From positions 368,501 to 432,500 of the forward strand of contig JACVVK020000495.1 of NCBI GenBank assembly GCA_018292915.2: DNA of 64,000 bases, written 5' to 3'. Below the pieces are notes generated by a model. The model did no database searches. It saw only the letters and a list, made by a program, of their open reading frames with translations, and was not told the DNA's origin. The position numbers and the translations under genes are program-made. Each line of letters opens with the position of its first letter. Within the stretch, counting starts at the first letter, position 1. Shown in pieces: positions 32,324 to 44,365 of the stretch. Origin of the DNA: Batillaria attramentaria. Lineage: Eukaryota; Mollusca; Gastropoda; Batillariidae.

Positions 32324-32500
32324 CGTGGTTGTCGAGCTCCTCGAATATTCGTCACTTCGTCAGTTTGTAGGGTAGATTCTCACAGTCCAGTCCAGAAATC
32401 GACTCGAGTTCCAAGTCGGCCTTTTTCATTGTCAAACAAAGCTTTCGCCCTTAAACTGAACACAAAGTGTTCGTCCATAAAATGAGTACACCATAAAGAG
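32324..32500 (-). other. LEKR1: 5' untranslated exon of the LEKR1-like gene
   Basis: On the minus strand a GTAAGC donor at 32323-32318 follows AGCTCGACAACCACG and can pair with the acceptor at 31282-31284 just before the start codon. The upstream limit (transcription start) is not visible; 32500 is nominal. Sequence just beyond contains no TATA box I would trust. Confidence 0.5.
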
Positions 32501-32639
32501 TCAACACATATACAACAAAAGGTGGTTATGGCGATTTCGGAAACCGAACGTGTTGTCGACAAAAATATTCAAACAACCATCGCCATCTTGAAACCAATGA
32601 AAACAGAGAACCGGAAACGCACGGAAGAAGTGCATAAAC

Positions 32640-32682
32640 TGGTGACGTCATACGCTCTCTCTCTCTCTCTCTCTCTCTCTAG
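32640..32682. repeat. (CT)n microsatellite
   Basis: Short CT tract upstream of the LEKR1-like gene. Confidence 0.9.
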
Positions 32683-33089
32683 GCGACGGACCCGGAACAG
32701 GGATGGTCTACGGGTGTCCTTTCCCCTTCTATGATGCTGATAAGGGCTGCTTTTTTTCATTCATGTGGAGACTGGACTTCTAACTGAACACTGGCCGTTG
32801 CCGCGGTGGTATGGGTCGCGGGTTTGACTAGGCCGGGACTGAGTAGCCCCGATGGCCCAGTGGACAAACGCCTTTGCCGCCTGAGTGCGGACTGACTAAA
32901 ATTTTAATCGGCTAACAACCCCTCCGACCCCGTAATACTCACGTGCTGCGTCCTTCTCACTAACTTATTAAGACTGAGTGACAGTCTGTTTTAACCTTTT
33001 TATTATTAATTCAGTGTTGTTTAGTCAGTTATCACTCAGGCTGAGTCACTGAGTTCAGTGTAGCGGTGGGAGCACTGTGAGCAGCCGAG

Positions 33090-33097
33090 AGCAGCAC

Positions 33098-33134
<37 letters not shown>

Positions 33135-33143
33135 AAGAAGAAG
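33090..33143. repeat. (TAG)n microsatellite
   Basis: About twelve TAG units followed by AAG units. Confidence 0.9.
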
Positions 33144-33639
33144 TCAGTAGTGGTAATAGTACCAGTTAACTTAAGTTGTTACGTGTATCAAGTTTTATTA
33201 GAGTCACTATTTGTATCAGCCTGGGTTTCAGTTCCACCCTAGCCGGCGGCAAGTAATAATCACTGTGACAACTCGTGACGCCGGACGGACTGAAAAACTT
33301 CAGTATCACCTAAATTACTTCTTCATGTTGATAATGTGCACCATTTAAAATAGCTATTCAAATACATCAAATATAAAATACATCAAATATTCTTCCCCCA
33401 GGCAGTAAAATTCAAAATAGAAATAAGTAGGCGGCGTTTCGTAAGCAACTTTCTTCCGAGGGAGAGTCAGTACACACAATTCCAGTCCCCGAAGGGTCGA
33501 TAAAAATAGTAAAAGAGAAGGAAGTTCAGTAACCCCCAGCCGAAAGTCTTCTCTGTGATACACTGTCGCCGAGGGTTGTAACCCAGATTTACCGAAAACG
33601 TACATTACCGAGATCGTGTTTCCTGTTTCCAAGATTTCC

Positions 33640-34580
33640 ATTACAAAAATTGGTTGAACCGAAGTGCTGCCTTAAGGGAAGCAGTGTCCTGTTTTCGTTT
33701 GGTTTGAAGGTGAGGTGGCTGAATGGTATGAAAGTGGACAGACCTATCTCCCACACCGCCTCGATGTCAATGAAGGAAAGGTCACATCAAAGTTATTGCC
33801 TTTCAAGTCAGTTTTCCCGAAGGTATTCAGCACCGAGATTGCGTCTCATGTTTTCAAGATTTCCATTACAAAGGAAGGTTGAACCAAAGTGCAGCCTTGG
33901 GAAGCAGTGTTTTGGTATCGTTTTGTTCGGGGTTGGGGGGTCTCGACTCGACAGATTTTATTGATTCCGGCCATGGGCCGATATCATGAAAACCGGTGAA
34001 CAAAACAGAACAATAAAAATCAAATAAACTCACATACATGAACATGAACAGCAAGGACAATAGCAGCATACTAACACAAAGTACGAATGAATGGTAAAAA
34101 TTATTTGTATCACGCTAAAAACAGCGAGGCGCGGCTTTTGAGGAACAGGAATTTCGCCAAGTTAATAATCTTGGCCTCGCTATTGCTTTTCATGACACAG
34201 ACAAACTGTGACCGGTCCAAAGCAGGTAAAAAGGTGGTTGAATGGTATGAAAGTGGACAGACCTATCTCCCAGACCGTCTCGATGTCAATAAAGAAAAGG
34301 TCACATCAAACTTATTGCCTTTCAAGCCAGTTTTCCTGAAAACATTACCGAGATTGCGCCTCACTTTTTCAAGATTTCCATTACAAAGGAAGGTTGAACC
34401 AAAGTGCAGCCTCGGGAAGCAGTGTTTGGTATCGTTTTGTTCGGGGTTGGGGGTCGAGGGAGCGGAGGAGGAGGAGGTGGTTGAATGGTAACAGTGTCGA
34501 CAGCTCTATCTCCCTGACCGTCTCGATGTCAAATGAACAAAAGCTCGCACCAAACGTATTGCTTTTAAAGCCAGACGCTG
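33640..34580 (+). repeat. Three diverged direct repeats with protein-like text
   Basis: A block with GAATGGTATGAAAGTGGACA, GACCTATCTCCCACACCG, CTCGATGTCAAT, AGGTCACATCAAA, CAAGATTTCCATTACAAAGG and AGGTTGAACCAAAGTGCAGC occurs at about 33715, 34235 and (shorter) 34480, with an unrelated insert at 33961-34200. One frame reads VVEWYESGQTYLPDRLDVN. No family recognised. Confidence 0.65.
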
Positions 34581-35028
34581 CCCTTAGTCGGATCAGACTG
34601 GCTTCACAATAGGATTTCTTTAAGTGATCAATACAGGAGATGCCGGACTTGTCATTGGCTCGCAAATAAGGGAGAACCGCTGCGAAAACTGGTCACTTGG
34701 GAAAACGAGAAAGTCCCATCCGGGAGGAGTGAACAAGAGCGAAATACGGTGTAATCAGTTTTTACGGGAGAAGAGAGACAGAAGACTATTGTCACCAAAT
34801 ACTATAAAGTACCACTGGTGCCGGTGCGTGCTCCTGGTGCCTCTTTGCGTGAACTGCCGACTGCTCTGTGTTCCTGAGTGTTTATTGCATCAGCTGGCCC
34901 CCGATCAGGTTGTGTGGGTGCCGGAGAGGCCAGGGAAAGGGGTTACGAGACAAAGTCATGAATAGGGTTTAACTCAAAGTACCTCCCTACCCACCCACCC
35001 CCCACCCCCACAAGCCTCCCCCAAACAA

Positions 35029-35040
35029 CACACACACACA

Positions 35041-35123
<83 letters not shown>
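35029..35123. repeat. (AC)n microsatellite
   Basis: Nearly pure AC with one interruption, about 95 bases. Confidence 0.95.
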
Positions 35124-35124
<1 letters not shown>

Positions 35125-35910
35125 TTTCCGTTTAGGTGCGAAAAAGGATTAGAACTTATGGGACTGTCCACTCCCAGTAATACCTGATATCTAACATGCT
35201 TTGCCAAAAAGGCATATAATATCTAAAGCAGGTTACTAGTATGTTTGCTTAACGCCCAATGTATCATAGAAAGCCAATTCAAGGCAGGTAAACAAACAAC
35301 AACAACAAAAATTACCGGAGGTCACGATGGCAATTTATGCATTCTATTGAGCCCGTCTTTTCTAAGAGAGAGAGAGAGAGAATTCAATGTTGGCCGAGCT
35401 ATACAGTAATTGTGAACTCCAGCCCAGCATGCAAAGAAACCATACGCCAGACATGGACGTCCGCCAGTGTTCCTCGCAATCTCAGATGGGTTGTTGGATT
35501 TCGCATTGATGGACAGCTGCGGTCCTGCACCCACCTACTGCACTGACCTTGGGGAAATCCTCTGTTGTTTTTGTCATCTCTTCGGTAAAGACACTCAAAT
35601 TTCTCTTAAAACACGGGCGCGTGCTCGCTGCGCTCTCTGAAATCTCTGGAGATGAAACGGGCACCTGTTTGGTTTTTTTTTTTTTTCCTTGCGTTGCACT
35701 GCTGATCTGAAAACAAGTACGCTGTATAATTAGGTTTATTCCAAATTATCGCTCAGTTGCTGTATCGTGGTCGTCCACAAGTATACCGACCAGTCCAGAC
35801 AAAAATCGGTGTGAATGGTCATAGTACATTCACGTATGGTAGTGAGGGAGACTTGTACAAACTTAGGCACATTAAAATCGTGCTCATCTAAGAGTTTCAT
35901 AATGCGCGAG

Positions 35911-35980
35911 TGAGTGAGTGAGTGAGTTTTTGAGGCTTAACGCCGCGAAAGCCACAAAGACTAATTCGCGGCTACTTTCA
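35911..35980 (+). repeat. GGCTTAACGCCGCG-core repeat, copy 2
   Basis: GAGT units then TTGAGGCTTAACGCCGCGAA and CACAAAGACTAATTCGCGGC. Confidence 0.65.
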
Positions 35981-36281
35981 TAATGCACCCCGGCCGCTAT
36001 CATACTAGAAGCTTTGACACTGTCATACATACATCTTTTATACTAGAACTTGGAGCGCGACAGGCAGGCAGGACTGCACCATCAGCATAATACCACACTT
36101 TGTCTTTAATTCAAAACGACCTCCTGCTTATAGAACTGAACGAACTTCGCCAAAACTGACCAGTTTACACGAAAGTTCCCCACTTTACAAAGACGTTGCA
36201 GAGTGTTGAATTCGATCCGCACTTTTACAGGTTCTAGGAGGAACAGTAAGTTATCTGCAAGAACAAACCGGAAAAAGATTG

Positions 36282-36282
<1 letters not shown>

Positions 36283-36354
<72 letters not shown>

Positions 36355-36355
36355 C
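36283..36355. repeat. (GT)n microsatellite
   Basis: Pure GT, about 73 bases. Confidence 0.95.
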
Positions 36356-36762
36356 ATGTTAGAGACGGAGGAGAGATGTCTCCCACAGCTCCGCACTTTA
36401 GAAACCTTATGTTTTTTCCCCGCTCCCCTCCGGTGGCCTTTTAGCAGAGTATCCCGTTGCTCACGGCTGGACACTGCCAGTTCACAATTTGTGAGGATTC
36501 TTTTCCTAGCACGCACACCGACAAGCACGAAATCAGCTAATGCACCCAAGCAAAAGTTCTCATGTTCAGCGTCACGCGAAGTGATAACGAACCTATAGAC
36601 CCCGTATGCGAGGTTAAGCCATTTCTCCTTCAACACCCAGGCAAACACGCCAAAAAAAGAGACAAGAAGTCAAAATTCGGTGCCAGCGATATGCTCATTA
36701 ACAGGCGCACTCGTCAGAAGTGTGCAAAGTAAACTCACCACTGCAAAGTTTCATGAAAGTCC

Positions 36763-36803
<41 letters not shown>

Positions 36804-37403
36804 AACGTTTTTTTTTTTGTTGTTTTTTTTAAATTCAGGATAGAGCACTTAGGCATAGCTGCCTATCTTACATGCTGTCCTCTTATTCTACATTAAAGGG
36901 TACTGAAAAAAAAGACAGCAACATCAAAACAAACAAACCAAAAATAAATAAATAAATAAATAAAATAAAAAGAAGAAGTATAAACTATCTAAGGGAAATG
37001 AAGGAGAGAAAAGCACACATGATAAACAAATCAAAACATACGTGGTATCTGCTGATGATACTGGCTGTATGCCCAGTAAGAACTTCAAAGTCGTCACTAA
37101 TATTTAAAAACATGTATGTAACACATTTCTATGTATATGATCAGATAAGCGTGTCGTGTAGAATTTGTTTGGAGTTTATGAATTTGGAAACGTTTTGGAT
37201 ACTCAGTGGTGAAGTGTTCCATATGGATGCCAGAGAGAGAGAGAGAGAGAGAGTCTGCTCGAATGCTTCCAGCATAAAGCCGCCATATGTTGCATCAAGG
37301 GAGATTAAAAACCCAGGAGGGAGGCAACTCTTGTTAATCAAAAGAGTCACAGTTTTACTCAGACAAACGCGATTCAGTGATCGACCAAAGGCGTAAAGAC
37401 CCC

Positions 37404-37437
<34 letters not shown>

Positions 37438-37850
37438 CTCTTCACTGAACTGAGTTGTTTTGACGCCAGAAGTTCATTTACCCAACTTTTCAACCCCCTA
37501 GCGTAGCCTTCCTTGTCTGAGGAAGTTTAGCGACTGATGACCACAGACAGATAATCAAGCGAAAACGCCAAATGAAATTGAACTCTCTGCCACAGACTTC
37601 ACTTCCCTCGCGGCAGTTATATGTCAATGCCGAGAGGCTGTTGTTTGACGGAGTGATAAAGCACGCGGAAACAAAGGCAAGGCCTTAAAATCAGATTTGT
37701 CCGAGTTGAGACTGTGTTCTGAGATGGTGATCCCATCAGACCCAAGAAAGAAAATTTCATCCCACCATTTCCGTTCGTCCGGCTAACCCTGTTTACAGAT
37801 CGGTCAACCTTAGGTTTGTTTCACCAAGCTTGGAAAGAGACCACATACAC

Positions 37851-37851
37851 A

Positions 37852-37883
<32 letters not shown>

Positions 37884-37894
37884 TGCACGCACGC
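37851..37894. repeat. (ACGC)n tetranucleotide repeat
   Basis: About ten ACGC units with one substitution. Confidence 0.95.
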
Positions 37895-38013
37895 AAACAC
37901 ACACACACCCCTTGTACTAGCAGCCGTCATCACTTGCACTACCTTGTGTGACTCAGATGAGCAGCTAGAGTAGCATCTTTGGCATCGAGAGTAAACATCT
38001 GACTTTAAAAAAG

Positions 38014-38081
38014 GGGTGGATGGGTGGGTATTTGGGAGTTTAACGTCCTTTTCCACCGCGTAAGGGTGATATCAAAGACGG
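38014..38081 (-). mobile_element. SINE family A, 3'-end fragment
   Basis: GGGTGGGTATTTGGGAGTTT, AACGTCCTTTTCCACCGCGT and ATATCAAAGACGG, then the tRNA-like head is missing. Confidence 0.8.
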
Positions 38082-38758
38082 TAAAAAAGGGGAGAAAAGT
38101 TAAAAGTGAAAAAACAGTTGATGCCGAACTATGTACATGATTTTTTTTCTTTTTTCATTAATCCCCCCCCCCCCCCCCGTGTTTCTTTCTTTCTTGAACC
38201 GTCACTTTAGAGACAGACTGCTCTCTGTGCCTAATTATAACGCAGGCGCGGCAAACTTTTGCAGACACCCACATGAGAACATCATACAGGGAGTTTCTTT
38301 GTGTCTGCTAAACAGGCAATCCCTAAGCTAGTAGGTCTGCTGATGGATTACACTACCGCGGATGTCTTTTTCCCTGTCCGCCAACGCATGTAATGGTTAT
38401 GTTTTCGAAGGCCATTCCCCCAGAAAATTGCAGGAAACGTAGAATCGATGATTAGGCGTAATATCGCGTTTCTGCCCGATCACCAGATCAGTCATGATAC
38501 ACCACTCACCAATGCGTCATCCAAAACATATCCTTTAACACTGAAACACAAATCTGACATGATCGAAGACGTTATCTCCTCTTCGTCTAAAACGTGTAGA
38601 TTTTTGTTTTTATATTTCTATTTTTCCCCCTTTTTATAGACATGTTATCCAATATAGGGGCTCCAATGGAAATTGGTTTTGCTAAGGTCATGTGGACCTC
38701 AGCGGAAACAGCGTCAGATTGGGTTTTGAGCGGGTTTTGTGTAGGCGTGAAAGTGTCA

Positions 38759-38875
<117 letters not shown>

Positions 38876-39044
38876 CATCAGAAAAATAAACTTGCGTGCC
38901 TCTAAAGCCAGAGGGAACCGGGACCAATACCTTTATCGCTGATATCATTAAAAAAAAAACAAAAAAAAAACTTAATGTAATAAATGTTGCGCCAACTGCG
39001 ACATGGTACGTTACGGCGTATGGGTGTATGTTTGCAGAAAGGGA

Positions 39045-39128
39045 GTGGGGGTGGGGGCGGGGGAGGGGGGAAGTGGTGGGGGTGGGAGGGGGTGGGGGAG
39101 GGGAGGGGAGGATGGGGGGGGGGGAGGT
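39045..39128. repeat. G-rich strand, potential quadruplex former
   Basis: Some 80 bases made of G runs of 3-10 separated by A or T, on the plus strand. Confidence 0.8.
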
Positions 39129-39921
39129 ACCTTACCGGGAATACTGAAAATACAAATTGAATACGCAGTGGAATATAAGAAAAATAAGGGAAATAACTCT
39201 TTTGTAAAGTCTCGATGGCTCAGCTGGTCATGTAGCTCGAAGTGCCTGTGGGCGTCTTAGCAGTCTCAGCCGTCGGGCGGGGTCTTTTTCGCGTAGGAGC
39301 AAAATTGACGTAATCCTTCACCCGGCTTCCTTTTCGAAGCGAACGCATGAGAGATATGTCGACTAATTCGATCGTCGCTCGCAAACAGACGGTTTTTCAC
39401 TGTCGGCAGTGGCAGGGGAGGTCAGACGGGCCAGCATTTACTTGCAAAACAGCGGGGAAAAGTTTGTTATCTTCCTTGTTTTCGTGTCTGCACATCGTTT
39501 TCCCTGTCTGGTTGTCAGTCAGAAGGTTGGCTGATTCCTGGAGATCTTGTGCTTTTTCTTTCTTTTAATTAGTTGGGTCTAGTTCTCTGCGCGTCTGTTC
39601 GTGTAAGAGGCTGCCGCTAAATTTGCGTACACATTTCACTTAACGTCTGGTTATCAGTTGCTCGCACAGCCTCCTGTGTCATTTTTTTCTTCGTTTTTAT
39701 GTTGTTTCCATAGTAATGGAAACAACATCATTGGACGGGCCAAAATTTCCACGTTCAAAGCCAATTTAAGTTTTGTGATAAAAACACTCGTCACTGCCGT
39801 TCGGCTAAGCAAAGACCATGGCATAATTCTAACTCTGACAATGACGTAAGAAAACATACGTCATCAGCACAGACACGCATGTGCACTCTCAGCCGGATGT
39901 GCTTGCTGTCTGTCTGGATGC

Positions 39922-40027
<106 letters not shown>

Positions 40028-40394
40028 TCCTCCCGCATACATGGCATTACAAAAGCACGACCGTGACGACAGCAGGTGATTAAATGGAAAACAACATATT
40101 GGGCTGGCGACCATCTTGTTTCCTTCATCATTTTGTCTTGCTTTCATGCGGTTTGCGTCATGTTAGAATATCAGATCGGAGTAGACTACGCCTCTGATCT
40201 AGCGTTGTAACATGGATTTGCACTTGGCTGCAATTTGGTTGAAACAGATTTATTTAGTCGCGTATGGTGATGAGACAGGGAAACAGTTTTGTGCATTAAC
40301 AGAAAAAATTTATGATATGCTCAGTAAAAAAAAAAAAAAAAAAAAAATCCATTATAGCATAGCAACCTTGCAATCAGATGGCAGATCACAAAGC

Positions 40395-40452
<58 letters not shown>
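40395..40452. repeat. (GT)n-(GA)n microsatellite
   Basis: Short GT followed by GA and a G run. Confidence 0.95.
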
Positions 40453-40458
<6 letters not shown>

Positions 40459-41001
40459 ACAGAAAGAGAGAGAGACTCAAGACTCTATCATTTATTGTTA
40501 GGCCGTTGACCCATAACAATGAATCCGGCGACACTCCCACCGGGATAGTTCGTACACAGCAGGTAATTGGCACAACATAAGGCATTTATACAATTCAGAC
40601 ACAGACAAAATACTCGAAGTATCAGCGTTCAACACCTGGAACAGGATATCAACATAGGTAATGCGCCTATATTATGTACTACTCACTGATTCAGCCAGAC
40701 CTAGACAAAGCAAATTCAAGCATAATTATTATGCACCTGAAATACAAAGTGGACATATTAAAATCTGCATCCATTTTGCCAGTATGCACGTACATGCATG
40801 AGCCAGTGCCCGCATGATTTTAAGCACAAATGTATGTGTGTATGTATATATGTATGTATGTAAAAAAGAAGAAGAAAAGAAAAAGGTTATACATCCATGT
40901 ACCACATCGACAGTTCACATCATACCAGGATACTCAGCAGTAGACTGTAAAGGCCAGTATTATAGAATATACATCTGTGTACTATTCCTACCGTTCGAGC
41001 A

Positions 41002-41177
41002 AGGGGAGCCGGGGTGGTCGAATGGTAGAGCGTTGGACTTCTAATGCTCGGGTCGTGAGTTCGATCCCGGCTGGGGCCAAATTTGTGCTGGCTTTTTCAT
41101 CGTTGCCCCGTCTTTGATATCACCCTATGTGGTGGAAAAGGACGTTAAACCCCCAAACACCCACCCACCCCACCCCC
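41002..41177 (+). mobile_element. SINE family A, young full-length copy
   Basis: Head GGGGAGCCGGGGTGGTCGAA, TGGTAGAGCG (A box) and GAGTTCGATCCC (B box), body with GTCTTTGATATCACC and GGAAAAGGACGTTAAAC, C/A-rich 3' end. Perfect 12-bp target duplication ACCGTTCGAGCA at 40990-41001 and 41178-41189. Confidence 0.93.
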
Positions 41178-41473
41178 ACCGTTCGAGCATGCACTGCTGG
41201 GAACTGCAAGTATCAAAGTGTGTGTGTGTGTGTGTGTGTCTGTGTCTGTGTCTGTGTGTATGTATGATAATACAATACCTACGGTGGAACAGAGACCAAT
41301 ATATCATTCTAAATTGGACGCTTTCGTGATTGTTACTTACTTTATTTATCCCCTGGTAACAGCTTGAACAGGATAATCGTTTTCCTCTTCCTTGAGCTGG
41401 AATGGTCCTTGTTTTATACTGTATGCCGCGTTTGGCTCTAAGCGCAATTTTCTCGTCTGGTGACAAAGAACGA

Positions 41474-42240
41474 AGATTATCGTGTTGTATCGTATCGTAT
41501 GGTATCGTTAACAGCCGTAGCGTATAGTATATTGTACTGTCGTGTCGTATCGTATCGTATCGTTTCATATCGTATCGTGTCGTGTTGTGTCGTACCGTAC
41601 TGTACAGTGCCGTACTGTACCGCGTATCGTACCGCGTTTCGTGTCGTATCGTATCGTGTTGTATCGTATCGTAGCGAACTGTATATTGTCGTACCGTATC
41701 GTATCAGGTTTTTTTATCTTTTTCGTTTCGTATACTGTAGTATCGTATCGTATATTGTCGTATCGTATCGTATCGTGTCGTGCTGTATCGTGTCGTATCG
41801 TCTCTTATCGTACATTGTCGTGTCGTGCCGTGCCGTGCCGTACCGTACCGCGTATCGTATTGTGTCGTATCGTGTCGTAGCGAACCGTACATTGTCGTAT
41901 CGTATATTGTCGTATCGTATCGTGCAGTGCCGTGTCGTGCCGTGCCGTGCCGTGTCGTGTCGTGTCGTGTCGTGTCGTGTCGTGTCGTATCGTGCCGTGC
42001 CGTGCCGTGCCGTGCCGTGCCGTGCCGTGTCGTGTCGTGTCGTGTCGTACCGTTTATCGTATTGTGTCGTATCGTATCGTGCAGTGCCGTGTCGTGCCGT
42101 GCCGTGCCGTGTCGTGTCGTGCCGTGCCGTGCAGTGCCGTGTCGTGCCGTGCCGTGCCGTGCCGTGCCGTGAGGTGCCGTGCCGTGCCGTGCCGTGCCGT
42201 GCCGTGTCGTGTCGTGTCGTGTCGTGTCGTGTCGTGTCTC
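41474..42240. repeat. Pentanucleotide satellite (CGTAT / CGTGC / CGTGT)
   Basis: About 770 bases of a 5-bp unit. The left half is mostly CGTAT with CGTAC/CGTGT variants; the right half is CGTGC and CGTGT in blocks. Interruptions such as 41706-41735 are short. Neither strand of the unit contains a stop in any frame, which explains overlapping open frames of 277 (+) and 191 (-) codons. Confidence 0.93.
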
Positions 42241-42429
42241 TCGCTGGCGTGTCTATGCTGTCCGTAACCGGCCGCGAGGGACACTGCATTTAATTGTGCG
42301 GATTTTGCGATCTCGTTGTAGATCACGCCATATGACTTCTTAGCCGACATCTTACACTCTGTGTACACTAGTACACTCAAGTGAACTGAAGTGAAGTGAC
42401 GATTATCCCTACCCTCTAGGGAAAAGTTG

Positions 42430-42634
42430 GCTGGTAGGTCGTTTAGGTGTTTAACGTCTTTTCTTTTTTCCCACCACATGTAAGCGTGAGATCAAAGATC
42501 GGGGGGGGGGGGGGGACGAGGAAAAAGCCAGCCCCCCCCCCCTTCTTTTTTTTAATGTTGCTTCTCGCCGGGATTCGAACTCACGACCAGAGAATTGTCA
42601 GTCCAGCGCTCTTACCAGCCCAGCCATCCCGCGG
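42430..42634 (-). mobile_element. SINE family A relative, diverged
   Basis: Body and B box (GGGATTCGAACTCACGACC on the plus strand) are clear, but the head differs (CTTACCAGCCCAGCCATCCC), so this may be a subfamily. G and C homopolymers have expanded inside it. Confidence 0.7.
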
Positions 42635-42635
42635 T

Positions 42636-42812
42636 TAGGGGTTAAACGTTTATCCCCCCCCCCCCCAAACACACACACATAAGCGTGATATCAAAGACGG
42701 GGCAACGAGGAATAAGCCAGCCCATTTTTTTTCTCCTAGCCGGGATTCGAACTCACGACTCGAGCATTGACAATCCAACGCTTTTACCAGCTCAGCGCGG
42801 CCATCTCGGTAA
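42636..42812 (-). mobile_element. SINE family A relative, diverged, adjacent copy
   Basis: Same subfamily as the preceding copy: GCGTGATATCAAAGACGGGG, GCCGGGATTCGAACTCACGA and TTTTACCAGCTCAGC. Confidence 0.7.
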
Positions 42813-42896
42813 CACCCCCCCCCCAACCTCACCCCAACCTAAAGCACAGGAAAGCGAAAGAAGACAAACAGCATACAACATTGCCACCTGTGGCTT

Positions 42897-43553
42897 ATGC
42901 GCATAATTAACACTGAACACATACGGTCGTTTAGTCATACGTACCCAGCAAATTCGGGCTTACACGCACACACTAAAAAATACGTTACATTACCGTACAT
43001 CATTGCCCCTAACATGCACATTAACTGTTATGCAAACCTTATGCCAACAACACAAACAGGATACACCAGGTATCGTATGGGTAAAAACGTGACCATATCA
43101 GAAGTCCTGGGTGATGCTCTATTGCTTTATGGAAAAGCTGGAAAAGAAATCAAACTAAACACTAAAACTAAACAACTTGTAGATTACATGCGATCATTCT
43201 CTATGGAACGAGACACTCTATACTGCAAACAAACTTTACAACTGTTACAATGGACGGCTCCACTCTTGTCAATCAGAAGGGTCGAGCCCCCAGAATCCAG
43301 CCAATCGCGTCCGCAGCGGCAGAATGAGCACAACACATGGTATGGTCTGGCAAACCTTTTTGCCAGACACTACGAAGAGAGAAGCACATGTAGTTTGAAA
43401 CATGGAAAGAGAGCAGTAAGTCCGTTGACGTCATTTGAGAAGAAGGAATATTACGTCAAATCTCTTTCGTCTTATCCCTTTTCCCATACAATGACGTCAT
43501 GGACGTACTGTGTTTTCCCAACACGCGGCAGAGGAAAGCGTGGAGTCGTCTAA
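42897..43553 (+). CDS. Unrecognised open reading frame, 218 codons
   Basis: The longest frame in the right half that is not low-complexity. It has mixed amino-acid composition, several Arg/Lys/Gln and Tyr residues, no signal peptide and no motif I recognise. No splice partners, poly(A) signal or duplicate copy were found, and it follows directly after two SINEs. It could be a chance frame, a lone exon or a remnant of a mobile element. Confidence 0.2.
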   Translation: MRIINTEHIRSFSHTYPANSGLHAHTKKYVTLPYIIAPNMHINCYANLMPTTQTGYTRYRMGKNVTISEVLGDALLLYGKAGKEIKLNTKTKQLVDYMRSFSMERDTLYCKQTLQLLQWTAPLLSIRRVEPPESSQSRPQRQNEHNTWYGLANLFARHYEERSTCSLKHGKRAVSPLTSFEKKEYYVKSLSSYPFSHTMTSWTYCVFPTRGRGKRGVV

Positions 43554-43976
43554 TGCAGTCCTACAGGGCTAAGGTTCTAAGATACGCTGTATTTTCAGCT
43601 GGAAAAGGAAGCAAAAACAAAACAACGCATGGAGTGCATTCAGCCATTCCATACCGGACAATCCACTCTGTCCCGTTCTGCAGTTGCCGCGCAGAAACGG
43701 CATCCTTATCACTGATTTAAACCTGGCGTCTCTTCCGGATATGCGAGTGTGTACCGCAAGAAAACGTGCAGCTGTGCGGGTCAGTGTTCTCACGCTCTAA
43801 TTTCAGCTAAAACTGAAGAGGGCAAGTAAAACAATCCATCGAGGACTTTCGACCACTCTCTACCGGACATGTCAAGCTGTCCCGCTTAGCGCTCGTTGTG
43901 CAGAAGCGGCGTCTTCATTGATTTGAACGACGCCACAGCTGTTCTGCAAGAGCTAGAGCTCAATTACGCTGACACA

Positions 43977-44107
43977 CCTTCTTGGTTTTTTTGGGTTTTT
44001 TTTTTCCAGTCGAGAAGTGTCCAAACTGAATTGTAGCAGCTGCATTCAAGTCAGGAAGTACGTGGACTGGTGTGCAACACTGTTGTAGTTGAATCATGTT
44101 GAACTGT

Positions 44108-44139
<32 letters not shown>

Positions 44140-44140
44140 A

Positions 44141-44219
<79 letters not shown>

Positions 44220-44360
44220 ACACACACCTTCTTGGTCCCCTTTTTCAGTCGAGCAGTGTCCAAACAGAATTGTAACAGCTGCATTCAAGGCAGGAAGTAC
44301 GTGGACTGGTGTGCAATACTTGAATCATGTTGAACTGTTCTCTCTCTCTCTCTCTCTGAG
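43977..44360 (+). repeat. Tandem duplication with microsatellite spacer, unit about 240 bp
   Basis: CCTTCTTGGT, GTCCAAACTGAATTGTAGCA, GCTGCATTCAAGTCAGGAAG and GTACGTGGACTGGTGTGCAA at 43977-44115 recur at 44227-44355, each copy ending AACTGTTCTCTCTCTCT. A (CT)n-(CA)n tract (44104-44227) separates them. Confidence 0.85.
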
Positions 44361-44365
44361 TATAT

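Larger units (their letters stand above)
34581..36282. other. No gene supported; contains AC microsatellite and short repeats
   Basis: Holds the (AC)n tract at 35029-35123 with a C-rich lead-in, a short GA run at 35369-35386, GAGT units at 35907-35925 and the GGCTTAACGCCGCG repeat at 35911-35980. Open frames are short and lack splice-supported homology. Confidence 0.5.
36356..38758. other. No gene supported
   Basis: Holds GA tracts at 36767-36800 and 37230-37251, a CT tract at 37407-37434, (ACGC)n at 37851-37894, a SINE fragment at 38014-38081 and homopolymer runs. No frame shows a recognisable domain. Confidence 0.5.

Noticed and set aside
34087..34491. 134-codon frame as a gene
   Set aside because: It runs across one of three diverged direct repeats and an unrelated insert; the same text is out of frame in the other copies.
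41020..41075. Genuine tRNA gene
   Set aside because: The A and B boxes are there, but the same head and body recur many times with target duplications, so it is a SINE. No clean cloverleaf with a matched acceptor stem was seen.
41460..42293. 277-codon open frame (and a 191-codon frame on the other strand)
   Set aside because: It is entirely the pentanucleotide satellite; the unit has no stop in any frame, so the openness carries no information.
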